From Nocardioides sp. URHA0032 (GTDB lineage: Bacteria; Actinomycetota; Actinomycetes; Propionibacteriales; Nocardioidaceae), in the NCBI RefSeq assembly GCF_000620645.1, contig NZ_JIAV01000018.1:308719-372718 (forward strand): a DNA stretch of 64,000 bases. Direction: 5' to 3'. The notes beneath the pieces were generated by a model. The model saw only the letters and a list, made by a program, of their open reading frames with translations, ran no database searches and was not told where the DNA came from. This document shows, in pieces, positions 34,432-41,792 of the stretch; position 1 is the first letter of the stretch; each line of letters starts with the position of its first letter. Position numbers and translations under genes: made by a program.

Positions 34432-34839
34432 CTACGCGCCCGCGCGCAGAAGGTGGGCGAGGTCCACCGCGTCACTGGCATCACCCCGGAAGCCCTGTCC
34501 GGCGTCACCTCGGACGCGCGCTAGGTGCGGCTTGTCGGCGGCCAAGGCCCCGGCGGCAGCCTTGATCGTCGCTACGTCGGGAAGGCCAGTCTCGGGGTCG
34601 TTGAACTCGTCTGACCACGGCAGGTCGGCATGGTCGTGCAGAACGCCTGCGGTTCCCTGCTTGAGGTAGGCGACTCGCAAGGCCTCGCGTAGCGGGCCGA
34701 CCTCATCAAGGGCCTCCCTCGCCTTCGTGCGGTGCTCTGCGGCCTCGGCGCGCAGTTCCTCGACGTACGACCTCGGGAACGTGTCCGACTCAGTTTGGAT
34801 GGTCTCGGGGGCGACGGTCTCGGAGGTGGGTTCGGTCAT
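34432..34839 (-). CDS. scaffold-like phage head-assembly protein
   Basis: A 135-residue acidic protein between portal and capsid genes, the usual place of the scaffold. It has a disordered Thr/Glu N-terminus, a coiled-coil segment (YVEELRAEAAEHRTKAREAL, residues about 30-55) and a C-terminal part with YLKQGTAGVL and DLPWSDEFND. Actinophage scaffolds often show this long Glu/Ala helix. ATG 34839 is chosen because AAGGAG lies 5 bases upstream; an earlier in-frame ATG would overlap the 31-residue gene. The scaffold label rests on position and composition. Confidence 0.65.
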   Translation of the reverse strand: MTEPTSETVAPETIQTESDTFPRSYVEELRAEAAEHRTKAREALDEVGPLREALRVAYLKQGTAGVLHDHADLPWSDEFNDPETGLPDVATIKAAAGALAADKPHLARVRGDAGQGFRGDASDAVDLAHLLRAGA

Positions 34840-34849
34840 GGTGACTCCT

Positions 34850-34945
34850 TCAGGCAAAAGGACGGGCAGTGCGGATGAACGAGCAATCGGCCCGACATTG
34901 GGGCAGGGGCTCGGGTGCGGGGTCTTCTAGGGCGTACTCGCTCAT
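34850..34945 (-). CDS. 31-residue protein coupled to portal and scaffold genes
   Basis: ATG 34945 overlaps the portal stop as ATGA. The frame runs MSEYALEDPAPEPLPQ, CRADCSFIRTARPFA and stops at 34850, where TGAAGGAG provides the ribosome-binding site of the scaffold gene. It therefore fills the whole gap without a break. It has an acidic Pro-rich half and a CxxxC pair. It may be a real small head-assembly peptide, or serve mainly to couple translation. No family is recognised. Confidence 0.5.
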   Translation of the reverse strand: MSEYALEDPAPEPLPQCRADCSFIRTARPFA

Positions 34946-36267
34946 GCCGCCTCGGGCCTCGGCGTCGCGGGCGTCTGAGCGGAGACCCGGAGTGCAGTTT
35001 CAGCGGCACCTTGCCGGGCCAAGTCCGCGATCTTCTCCGGTGAGTAGCCCAACCGGGCCTGAGCCTCGGCGGTCGGGATGATCCCAGCGTTCAACAACTT
35101 GGTGACTGAGTCGGCGGTCGCGGCCTCGCTGCGCGTGGAGGGGTCCGACCACACGACCTCGGCGCGGACACGGCGGGGGTCGCCACCGTGGGTCACCGCG
35201 TGCATCAGTGAGGCGACCTGAGCCCACGACCGCCCGAAGGTCACCATCCGGGCGTGAGCCTTGGCAACCAGCCGTGCCTCTGCGGCACGGATCGCGTCGG
35301 CGGAAGTGGCCTGATCGGCGTTCATGCCGAGCATCTGCGCCGGGAGCCCAGACAGGGCCGCGATCTGCTGCGTGATCGTGTTGACCAGCGAGCCGTACGA
35401 CGACAGGTCAGCGCCCGGGAACGCGCCGAACCTCGTCTCGGGGTCCTCGGACTGCCACAACTTGGTGCTCTCGTCGCTGAACGGGTTCAACGCGTTGCCG
35501 TCTGCGTCCTCCACAACCTCAAGACCGGTCGCCCAGCGTCGCTGACGGGCCGTGTGCTCGGAGGAGACCAGCGAGTCGGTCATGACCTTGACCAGCGCGT
35601 CGTTGAGGTCGGCAATCGGGGTCATCTCCGAGACTCCATGCACGTCCGCGACTCGACCCCGGTTGGTGAACGGCACCACCGGGACCACGCCCAGCGGGTT
35701 CGGCAATCGGTCGGTTTGCTCCCAGCCGGTCGGCGGGACCGTCCCGCCCTCGGGCACTCCTGCCTTACTGACGTAGGAGACGACGGCCTCGGGGCCGTAG
35801 AGCACCCCGTAGGCCTTGCCGTCGGCTGTCCAACGCTTCCACGCGGCCACGACCTCGCGCGTCACCGGGTGACGGTCCGTCACGATCTGCGCCGGGGCCT
35901 CCGGGTTGACGGTCGGGCCGAAGCCGTCACCCCAGACCGTGACCGCGCTCCGCCCGACTGCCAGAGCGTCCACGTGGACCTGTGCGGAGCCGTCCTCCAT
36001 GCCCAGCGACCGCCACGCCTCCCACAGGCTCTCGTCGTGGGTGCCGTTGATCAGGAAGCCGGAGACCTGCAACCGCTCAGCCAGCGCATCGACTGCAAGA
36101 GCGCAGAAGTTCACCGACAACGCCTTGAGCCGGTTGCCCAACGCTTGCTTGGCCTCGGGGCTGAGGAAGGTCAGCGGCGACTCTCCGGCATAGCGCTGCT
36201 CAAGCAGGCGCACCCGGGACCCCTGCGCATCGAGCCGCTGGTTCAGTTTCTCAATCTGACTGGTCAA
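34942..36267 (-). CDS. phage portal protein (SPP1 gp6-like)
   Basis: A 441-residue portal protein. RVRLLEQRYAGESPLTFLSP, KALSVNFCALAVDALAERLQ, then VSGF, and DALAVGRSAVTVW are typical SPP1-gp6-like portal signatures of actinophages; PNPLGVVPVVPFTNRG, LIKDLNDA-like ADLNDALVKVMTDS and LSGLPAQMLGM follow. It forms the dodecameric DNA channel at one vertex of the head. The start is a TTG at 36267 that overlaps the terminase stop (TTGA), so the two are translationally coupled; the upstream frame has no good start. The 31-residue gene follows with a further overlap. Confidence 0.88.
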   Translation of the reverse strand: MTSQIEKLNQRLDAQGSRVRLLEQRYAGESPLTFLSPEAKQALGNRLKALSVNFCALAVDALAERLQVSGFLINGTHDESLWEAWRSLGMEDGSAQVHVDALAVGRSAVTVWGDGFGPTVNPEAPAQIVTDRHPVTREVVAAWKRWTADGKAYGVLYGPEAVVSYVSKAGVPEGGTVPPTGWEQTDRLPNPLGVVPVVPFTNRGRVADVHGVSEMTPIADLNDALVKVMTDSLVSSEHTARQRRWATGLEVVEDADGNALNPFSDESTKLWQSEDPETRFGAFPGADLSSYGSLVNTITQQIAALSGLPAQMLGMNADQATSADAIRAAEARLVAKAHARMVTFGRSWAQVASLMHAVTHGGDPRRVRAEVVWSDPSTRSEAATADSVTKLLNAGIIPTAEAQARLGYSPEKIADLARQGAAETALRVSAQTPATPRPEAA

Positions 36268-37721
36268 AACGCAGCCACCCTCCGGGTCCGCTTCGGTTTC
36301 GTCGCGTAATGCACCGCTCGCGCGTGCGCCATCACCGCGCACACGGCGAGGTCGATGCGTTGCTCGCTCTTCTTGCTCGATTTCGTCAACCGCGTGCCCC
36401 GGTGGTCCTCGGCAACGCGGGCGTTCGCCACGTGCTCAGCAAGCGCCGGGTCGCCCGAGTGCGCCACCGTGCCGTTCGTGAGCGCCTCACGCAGGGCGAG
36501 CGTTGCCGGGGTCATCCGCTGCGCGGACTGCGGGAACTCAGAGACCCGGATGCCGTCGCGGGCGAGCACCTGCAACGACCGGTTCCATCGGTAGGGGTCA
36601 GCGGTCACCTCAGCGACTCGCCAGCGCCGACAGGCCTCCCGGATCGCGTCTTCGACCGCCAGCACGTCCACCCGCCACTCCGGGTCGCCCGGATTGGCCC
36701 AGTGACCGGCGACATCGAGCAGCGGAACATCCCCGATCCGGCACACGACCAGCCCGGTGCTGTCTTGGGAGAAGGAGCCGTCGAGTGCGAGCACCACGTC
36801 AGCGCCGTCCTCGATGGCCTCGCCCGTGCCGCGCCCAGCCCACTCCTGCGGAGTGATCCACACGTCGTCTGCCGAGACGATCCACTGACCCAGCCGTGCG
36901 CGGCGGAAGGTCGCCTCACGGATCTTCGGTGGCAGCAGAGCGCGCATCGCGTCCGCGTGCAGGAAGTCCCCGAGAGCCGGGTTCGCGAGCGCCCATGCCG
37001 ACTCGTCGTCAATCTCGCAGCCGTCCGGCGCAGCGAACTCCCGGAAGTACATCGACCGGTCGCCGGGGTTGGCGAGCGCGGCGGCTCGCAGGTCGTACAT
37101 CACCGAGTCCGACGCGTCCGGACTCGGAGTGCCGATGCACAACGTCAGCGACGACTCCCGCTTGCCGGACGCGAGGGCCGCGACCTCGTAGGTTCGTCGG
37201 TCGATGACGCCAATCTCATCGAGGATCATCAGCGACGGGTCGAGACCTTCGAGGTTCGCCGGGGTCGCGGAGAGCACCTGAAAGACCGAGCCGGTACGCG
37301 GGACAACGATCTTGTCCTTGAACAACTGCACGCGCTTGGACAGCGGCTCCGACAGTTCGACCATCCGAACGGCAGCGTCGAACGTCAGCCGGGCCTGTCG
37401 CTCGTCCACGGCCACGACATAGACCCGCGCGCCCTCCTCACCGGAGAAGAGCGCATTGAGGCCCAGCGCGGCGGCCAGCGTCGTCTTGCCCTGTCCGCGA
37501 GGCAGCGACCACAGGGCTAGCCGAGGACGTGGCTCACCGAACGCGCCCCGAATGAGTTCGCGCTGCCACTCGCGGAGCACCATCGGCTCACGAGCCCCGG
37601 TGCCCTTCGGCGTGCGAACGAACTTCTCGATCCACGCGATGACCCGGTCAGGACCTGCCTCCGGAAGGTCACCAACTGCCAGCGCTCGCGCAGACGCTGC
37701 TGACTTGGGACCGGCCTTCAC
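36264..37721 (-). CDS. phage terminase large subunit
   Basis: A 485-residue packaging motor. The ATPase half has Walker A at residues 72-81 (SLPRGQGKTT), Walker B LMILDEIG near 164-171 and a coupling motif in LCIGTPSPD. The nuclease half begins VVLALDGSFSQDSTGLVV, with the metal-binding Asp, and carries later acidic residues (VTADPYRWN). It cuts and pumps DNA into the preformed head. GTG 37721 is the start; motif copy 3 lies only a few bases upstream. No clear small subunit precedes it, unless the HTH protein at 40599-40988 has that role. Confidence 0.9.
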   Translation of the reverse strand: MKAGPKSAASARALAVGDLPEAGPDRVIAWIEKFVRTPKGTGAREPMVLREWQRELIRGAFGEPRPRLALWSLPRGQGKTTLAAALGLNALFSGEEGARVYVVAVDERQARLTFDAAVRMVELSEPLSKRVQLFKDKIVVPRTGSVFQVLSATPANLEGLDPSLMILDEIGVIDRRTYEVAALASGKRESSLTLCIGTPSPDASDSVMYDLRAAALANPGDRSMYFREFAAPDGCEIDDESAWALANPALGDFLHADAMRALLPPKIREATFRRARLGQWIVSADDVWITPQEWAGRGTGEAIEDGADVVLALDGSFSQDSTGLVVCRIGDVPLLDVAGHWANPGDPEWRVDVLAVEDAIREACRRWRVAEVTADPYRWNRSLQVLARDGIRVSEFPQSAQRMTPATLALREALTNGTVAHSGDPALAEHVANARVAEDHRGTRLTKSSKKSEQRIDLAVCAVMAHARAVHYATKPKRTRRVAAF

Positions 37722-37725
37722 CGGC

Positions 37726-37739
37726 GGAGTATCGGCGCG
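37726..37739. promoter_or_regulatory. element-specific motif, copy 3 (GGAGTATCGGCGCG)
   Basis: Full match to the recurrent motif, in the 61-base divergent space between the terminase gene and the plus-strand gene at 37783. Confidence 0.6.
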
Positions 37740-37782
37740 TGTCCGCTAGCGTCTGCGCTCAAGCAAATTTGGAGGCCTACGG

Positions 37783-38283
37783 ATGACTGACCCGACAGCA
37801 CTCGACTACTGGACGCTCGCCATCGCGGTTGTCGGAGCGCTGACGGGTATCGCTGCCCTGTGCGCGCAGGTCTGGGCACACGTTCTCTCGGGCCCGCGCG
37901 TCAAGGTCGGCCTCGCCAACTCACTTCCGGTCACGCCTAGCGGTCCGAGTAGGTGGCTTCTCAGCATCGAGGCAAGCAATGTGGGACGCCTGCCGGTCAC
38001 GGTGACCTCATTCGGTGTGTCGTTCCGCGAAGGCCGCAAGTGGAAGAACATGCCGGGGTTCCACCCTCCTCAGGCGCTCATGCACGGGCCCAGCGGCGCG
38101 CATAGACTCAATGACGCCGAAGCAGTCACGTGGTTGCTCGATCCCGTGCCCTTCGCCAAGACGATCAGCGACGTGGGCGTCAGGAATGTGTACGGCTTCG
38201 TCAATCTTGCGACGGGCAAGACCATCCGCAGCAGGAAGTCCTTTGATCTTGTGAATCTCGCGAGCCTTGAGGGCCTCCACTAG
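37783..38283 (+). CDS. membrane-anchored protein of unknown function (plus-strand cargo)
   Basis: A 166-residue protein with one N-terminal membrane helix (residues 8-35: YWTLAIAVVGALTGIAALCA) and a cytoplasmic or external beta-rich domain (RWLLSIEASNVGRLPVTVTS, then FGVSFREGRKW). GGAGG lies 9 bases before ATG 37783. It is transcribed against the structural operon and carries its own downstream hairpin (38299-38324), so it is an independent unit. I know similar N-anchored beta-domain proteins from actinobacteria, without assigned function. A superinfection-immunity role is plausible but unproven. Confidence 0.65.
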   Translation: MTDPTALDYWTLAIAVVGALTGIAALCAQVWAHVLSGPRVKVGLANSLPVTPSGPSRWLLSIEASNVGRLPVTVTSFGVSFREGRKWKNMPGFHPPQALMHGPSGAHRLNDAEAVTWLLDPVPFAKTISDVGVRNVYGFVNLATGKTIRSRKSFDLVNLASLEGLH

Positions 38284-38298
38284 CCCGGATGTGTAACT

Positions 38299-38324
38299 GC
38301 GTCCGGCCCTAAACGCGCGGACGC
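38299..38324. terminator. hairpin between convergent genes
   Basis: GCGTCCG and CGGACGC pair over 7 bases with a 12-base loop. It lies 16 bases after the stop of the plus-strand cargo gene and 33 bases from the end of the gp10-like gene. Confidence 0.5.
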
Positions 38325-38356
38325 CGTAAAGGACAACGCATCCCCACGCCCCGTGG

Positions 38357-38722
38357 TCAGAGGTCGAACTCGGAGTTGATCGCGTGCTCGAACATCGGCT
38401 CGAAAGCGCTTTGCACCTCGTCCCACGGGTGCTCGCCGTTCACGCCGCGCCCGACGACGTAGGCCGCGTACGGCGCGACGGGGCCTCCGAACGTGACCTC
38501 GCCTTCGTACACGTCGCCCTGCATGGACGAGGTCCACGAGCCGGAGCCCTTGAGGCGACCGGTCCGCACCGGCATGGACTCGCGCAGACCCTCGCAGAAC
38601 GCCGCAGTCACCTCGGCCAGCCGCTCCGATAGACCCTCCGTGCGCCCCATCGCTCTGAGGTCAGCGATCATCTTGTCGAGCCCGTACCCGGTCTCGATGA
38701 TGCCTCGATCACGCCGCGTCAC
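38357..38722 (-). CDS. HK97 gp10-like head-tail completion protein
   Basis: A 121-residue protein. ESMPVRTGRLKGSGSWTSSM followed by VTFGGPVAPYAAYVVGRGVN and NGEHPWDEVQ is the gp10/minor-tail pattern (P-RTG-L, then Y-A-YVE). These proteins complete the neck of siphophages. GTG 38722 overlaps the HNH gene by 14 bases; upstream residues in the same frame look like the HNH gene read out of frame. Its presence without tail genes suggests that the heads are finished for joining to tails made elsewhere. Confidence 0.6.
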   Translation of the reverse strand: MTRRDRGIIETGYGLDKMIADLRAMGRTEGLSERLAEVTAAFCEGLRESMPVRTGRLKGSGSWTSSMQGDVYEGEVTFGGPVAPYAAYVVGRGVNGEHPWDEVQSAFEPMFEHAINSEFDL

Positions 38723-39074
38723 GGGCACGCTCCGATCCCGGTCGAGCAGGACCAGCAGAGGAGTTGCACGACCTGCACAACACCCGCACGTCCTCAAGAC
38801 GGATGGGCTTGCCCTCGGCCTTGCGCTGCCAAGCGATCGGCAGATGGTCGGCACTCAGGCCCTCGGTCGCTCCGCACTCATCGCAGTAGGTCTGGAGCCT
38901 GCGGGCACGGGCCGACAACTTGCGCCACGAGTAGTCGTAGCCGCGTTCCTTGCCAGACAGGCGGACGCGGGAGCGTTCGACAAGCCGAGCCCGAGCAGCA
39001 GCGCACTCGTCGCAGCGCGAGCCCTCGGCCAGTTCCCCGCAGTCGAGGCACGGCCTACACATGTTGCTGTCCAC
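38709..39074 (-). CDS. HNH endonuclease
   Basis: A 121-residue protein with two zinc pairs in the N-terminal half (CRPCLDCG and CDECAA, then YCDECGATEG) and the HNH core SADHLPIAW ... VRVLCRSCNSSAG. HNH proteins next to terminase genes often aid DNA packaging cleavage in HK97-like phages. GTG 39074 and ATG 39062 are both possible. It overlaps the gp10-like gene and is preceded by motif copy 4. Confidence 0.82.
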   Translation of the reverse strand: MDSNMCRPCLDCGELAEGSRCDECAAARARLVERSRVRLSGKERGYDYSWRKLSARARRLQTYCDECGATEGLSADHLPIAWQRKAEGKPIRLEDVRVLCRSCNSSAGPARPGSERARDAA

Positions 39075-39099
39075 GCTCCCTCGCTTCCATGAGTCGAAG

Positions 39100-39113
39100 C
39101 GAGTATCGGCGCG
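39100..39113. promoter_or_regulatory. element-specific motif, copy 4 (CGAGTATCGGCGCG)
   Basis: 13 of 14 bases match the recurrent motif. It fills the 40-base space between the HEPN-like gene and the HNH gene, 26 bases ahead of the HNH start. Confidence 0.55.
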
Positions 39114-39114
39114 C

Positions 39115-39756
39115 TCAGTCGTCGTCCTCGTCGGGAATCATGAGAAGCCGGACGGGCTCGTGCCCGGACACGCGAAAAGCACCGTCGTCCAGCAGGTCGA
39201 ACTCGTCAGCGGCGAGCGACATCCAAGTGCTGAGTGGCATCGCGCCCGGGGATTCCCCAACCTCGTTCATGAGGTGGGGCAACGTCATCCAGAGCGCCGA
39301 GTCGAGACCGGAGATGCGAAGCGTTACCCGCTTCAGAGCGGTGAGGACTGACTCGACTGAGTCAAGATCACGCGACACCACCGCCGCCGACGAGGAGGCG
39401 TTGTGGAACCTCTGCGGTCGGAGCACCTCCCAGCGGGGCGGCGTCTCCGAGTTGAGCCTTATCTCGGGTAGCCACATGTCATGCACCACCCGGTTCCGTT
39501 CTTCGTTCACGACTTTCGCGGCAGAGAGAGCATCAAGGCCTGCGTCCAGCAGGTCGGCCCCGATGTCGGTCCTACTCAGCATCACGCGACAGTCCGCGAC
39601 CAGCCGGTTGGTGCTGGTGATGCCGTCAGCGAGGTAGAAGGCCGGACTCGGAAAGACCAACGTCCCGAACAGGCTGCGGAGAGCGATGTCGAGGTCAACA
39701 TGCGCCCGGGCTACTCGCCCGATCCGGAGGGTCAGCGCCTCCTCGTCCGCGTCCAT
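39115..39756 (-). CDS. HEPN-like helical protein (candidate RNase)
   Basis: A 213-residue, mostly helical protein. Residues 83-95 read VNEERNRVVHDMW, which contains the Rx4H arrangement (R87, H92) typical of HEPN ribonucleases and related RNA-binding proteins. An earlier helix (ARAHVDLDIALRSLFG) fits the same fold. HEPN proteins are common in anti-phage systems and toxin modules. It sits between head-completion genes and the HNH gene on the operon strand, a place where satellites and prophages carry extra genes. The assignment rests on one motif and predicted helicity, so it is tentative. Confidence 0.45.
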   Translation of the reverse strand: MDADEEALTLRIGRVARAHVDLDIALRSLFGTLVFPSPAFYLADGITSTNRLVADCRVMLSRTDIGADLLDAGLDALSAAKVVNEERNRVVHDMWLPEIRLNSETPPRWEVLRPQRFHNASSSAAVVSRDLDSVESVLTALKRVTLRISGLDSALWMTLPHLMNEVGESPGAMPLSTWMSLAADEFDLLDDGAFRVSGHEPVRLLMIPDEDDD

Positions 39757-39847
39757 GTCGCACAGGGTGACAGCCCTATCCGGGTCACCGACTGCGGCGC
39801 GCCGCCCGGCTCAGGACGCCCGCGCATTGGGCTCCCGCGACATCAAG

Positions 39848-40261
39848 TCAGTCGGTGACGACTTCGTAGCGTGCGGTCAGCAGCACCGAACGGTCACCGT
39901 CAGGGATCAGGGTGAGCGTCGGGCCATCACGGCGGTACGACGAATGCACGTCGGCCCACGCTCGCCCGGTGCCGTGGAACAGGGCATCAACCGTCACCCA
40001 GACCACCCACGCGCGCTGGTCCGCGTCGTCCTTGAGCGGCAGCCCGTCCGGGTCCCGCGTCCGGTCGCTCAGAACGTTGATGTGAAGCACTGGGCATCGG
40101 GCCCCGTTCTTCGGCTGCGCCCATGAACTGGGGGTCAGAACTTCGATCACGCTGGACCCGGTGCCCTCCACGCGCTCCTCAGCCGGACCCGTGTAGACGG
40201 TGAGGCCGGGCAGAGCCTCGCGGATGCGGTCGGCGGCGAGGCGGGCCAGCGGGGTGCTCAT
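39848..40261 (-). CDS. tail-terminator-like / minor structural protein
   Basis: A 137-residue protein. Its N-terminus (LARLAADRIREALPGLTVYT), the central VLHINVLSDRTRD and the C-terminal LTARYEVVTD resemble short head-tail joining or tail-terminator proteins of siphophages (alpha helix then a beta sheet with an R-E-V-type end). It overlaps the upstream head-tail adaptor gene as ATGA. The label comes from position and general pattern. Confidence 0.5.
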   Translation of the reverse strand: MSTPLARLAADRIREALPGLTVYTGPAEERVEGTGSSVIEVLTPSSWAQPKNGARCPVLHINVLSDRTRDPDGLPLKDDADQRAWVVWVTVDALFHGTGRAWADVHSSYRRDGPTLTLIPDGDRSVLLTARYEVVTD

Positions 40262-40602
40262 GCGACCTGCTCAACGATGAACTCGCAGTGATGCGGGCCC
40301 GCGCATGTCGAGACGGTCGCCGGCTCTGAGGTAACGCGGAAGTTGCCCACCGCGCCACGGGTCAGGGTCACCCGGTCACCGGGTCTCAGATCAGCCCCCG
40401 AGGCGGTCAGCAGCCGCGCCGTACGGCCACGGGTCGGTTGAACCTCGCTGCTGTGAGACGCTTCGGCTTGCGTACCGATGGTGTCGAGCAGGCACCAAAC
40501 GTCGCCGTCCACGACGGACCACACGTTCAACGGCTCGCCGTTCAGGGTGGTGCGCTCGGCACGCTTGACCGTCGCGCGATGACGGAGCACGGAGTAGATC
40601 AC
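40258..40602 (-). CDS. head-tail stopper/adaptor-like protein
   Basis: A 114-residue beta-rich protein. LRHRATVKRAERTTLNGEPL then VWCLLDTIGTQAEASHSSEV, the Arg-containing RTARLLTASGADLRPGDRVT and a final HHCEFIVEQVA fit head-tail joining proteins (H-RH---Y-R--, DG-V-C-L---). GTG 40602 lies directly behind a degenerate copy of the element motif (40606-40618). Overlaps of four bases with both neighbours place it in one translation unit. Confidence 0.55.
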   Translation of the reverse strand: MIYSVLRHRATVKRAERTTLNGEPLNVWSVVDGDVWCLLDTIGTQAEASHSSEVQPTRGRTARLLTASGADLRPGDRVTLTRGAVGNFRVTSEPATVSTCAGPHHCEFIVEQVA

Positions 40603-40988
40603 GGCGAAGTATCGACCGAGTCGGTCACGGCCCTGCGTACGCGCCTGAGGCGCGCGTACACCGTGCTCGAGGCGAGATTGAGCGCCCTCGCGATCGCGGC
40701 CCCGGAGAGTCCCTCGTCAGCAAGGGCCGTAATCTCCTCGTCGCGCCGCGCCACCGCCTCGCGGGAGGGCCGAGGACGGTAGGGAACAACGCGAGCCGGA
40801 CGAGCCTGTATCCGAGCAGCGGCCTCGGCCATTGCCACCACGTACTCCGGGTCTTCCCGGAAGGCCGACACGCCTTCATCGAGAAGACTCCGGAAGTGCT
40901 CTTGAATCTCGTCGTCGGTCAGAGGGTGGTCGGCAGCCGGGAGCGTGATCGTCCGCGCCTCTACCTGAGCCACGATCGCAGCCTTCAT
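40599..40988 (-). CDS. helix-turn-helix protein, possible small terminase or regulator
   Basis: A 129-residue protein. The C-terminal part, EITALADEGLSGAAIARALN then LASSTVYARLRRVRRAV, is a clear helix-turn-helix of the resolvase/sigma-like type. The first 70 residues are helical and acidic (LTDDEIQEHFRSLLDEGVSA). At the head of the structural operon it could be the terminase small subunit, which binds DNA at packaging start, or a transcriptional regulator of the element. It overlaps both neighbours by four bases (ATGA). Confidence 0.6.
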   Translation of the reverse strand: MKAAIVAQVEARTITLPAADHPLTDDEIQEHFRSLLDEGVSAFREDPEYVVAMAEAAARIQARPARVVPYRPRPSREAVARRDEEITALADEGLSGAAIARALNLASSTVYARLRRVRRAVTDSVDTSP

Positions 40989-41155
40989 CCCTCGCCACCG
41001 AACAGGACCTCATCGTCGTCAGTAGGCCAGCAAAGGTCGGAGCGGTCTGCCGAGCAGGTCGCCATACCTTGCTTCACCGGGTTCAGGCACCCGTTGATCT
41101 GGCAGTCGCGGAGCGGGCTCGGCAGCGGGACGGACATCAAGTTGAAGTCGTTCAT
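40985..41155 (-). CDS. 56-residue Cys-containing protein, first gene of the structural operon
   Basis: ATG 41155 to a TGA that overlaps the next start (ATGA). The product contains DCQINGCLNPVKQGMATCSA and SDLCWPTDDDEVLFGGEG: four Cys in a C-x4-C ... C-x7-C layout that could bind zinc, and an acidic tail. Composition and coupling both argue for a real gene. No family is recognised. A small DNA- or protein-binding zinc protein at the start of the packaging operon is the simplest reading. Confidence 0.6.
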   Translation of the reverse strand: MNDFNLMSVPLPSPLRDCQINGCLNPVKQGMATCSADRSDLCWPTDDDEVLFGGEG

Positions 41156-41591
41156 GCCCTACGTACGGGACTCACCTAGATTCTGCGTGCCGGGATTCTC
41201 CGGGAGATGTTTCGGGCGCTCTTCGACCCCTCCCCCATGGCGATAGACCTAGAAGGGTCATCACCATCCCGAGCCGTACAGGTCGCTCAGGCCGAGGCCA
41301 TGGAGAGCGAGCCAAGAGACAGTTGGATGCCCTGCACAGCCCCGAAGAAGAGGGTTGCCCTCCCCCATTGGGTGCCCGCGTCCGATGCTCCGTCCGACGG
41401 GAGCCCACAGCCGCTGGTGATGTCCTCCGCCCACCAGATCAGACCGGACGCAACGCCTCCGGCTGGGTATCGCGTCCTGCGCAGTCCCTCGCGCCGACTG
41501 TCGGAATCTCCCCGGAGGCGCGGGGAGTATCGGCGCGAGGTTCGTACTCACCCGGCCCACATCGTTCGAGGCGCTGAGCCGTACGTAGGGC
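41156..41591. other. divergent control region of the element
   Basis: 436 bases without a convincing gene on either strand. It separates the minus-strand structural operon from the excisionase. It contains motif copy 5 (41524-41537). Promoters for both directions probably lie here, but I cannot assign -35/-10 boxes with confidence. Confidence 0.5.
41524..41537. promoter_or_regulatory. element-specific motif, copy 5 (GGAGTATCGGCGCG)
   Basis: Full match to the recurrent motif, 55 bases ahead of the excisionase gene, in the divergent control region. Confidence 0.6.
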
Positions 41592-41792
41592 ATGCCCAAC
41601 AGCGACCAGCACATGGAAGCGCCCCTCCTCATCTCGCAGCAGGAGGCCGCACGCCTTCTCGGCGTCGAGCGGACGACCATCTGGCGGATGCTCAAGCGCC
41701 AAGACCTCACACCCGTGAGCGTCGGTTCCCGGCGCTTGGTGACGCGGGTATCGCTAGACGACTACGTCAGGTCACAGGCCGAGGACCGCTGA
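41592..41792 (+). CDS. excisionase-family DNA-binding protein
   Basis: A 66-residue winged-helix protein: LLISQQEAARLLGVERTTIW, RMLKRQDLTPVSVGSRRLVT and VSLDDYVRS match the helix-turn-helix excisionase/MerR-like (HTH_17) family. It would bend DNA in the att arm region and shift the integrase towards excision. It is convergent with the integrase gene and overlaps its 3' end by 21 bases, so expression of one may interfere with the other. Start ATG 41592; a later in-frame ATG is at 41613. Confidence 0.85.
   Translation: MPNSDQHMEAPLLISQQEAARLLGVERTTIWRMLKRQDLTPVSVGSRRLVTRVSLDDYVRSQAEDR

Noticed and set aside
39100..39113. GGAG in the recurrent element motif as a ribosome-binding site
   Set aside because: The motif orientation is opposite to most adjoining genes and no start codon lies at the right distance on the plus strand.
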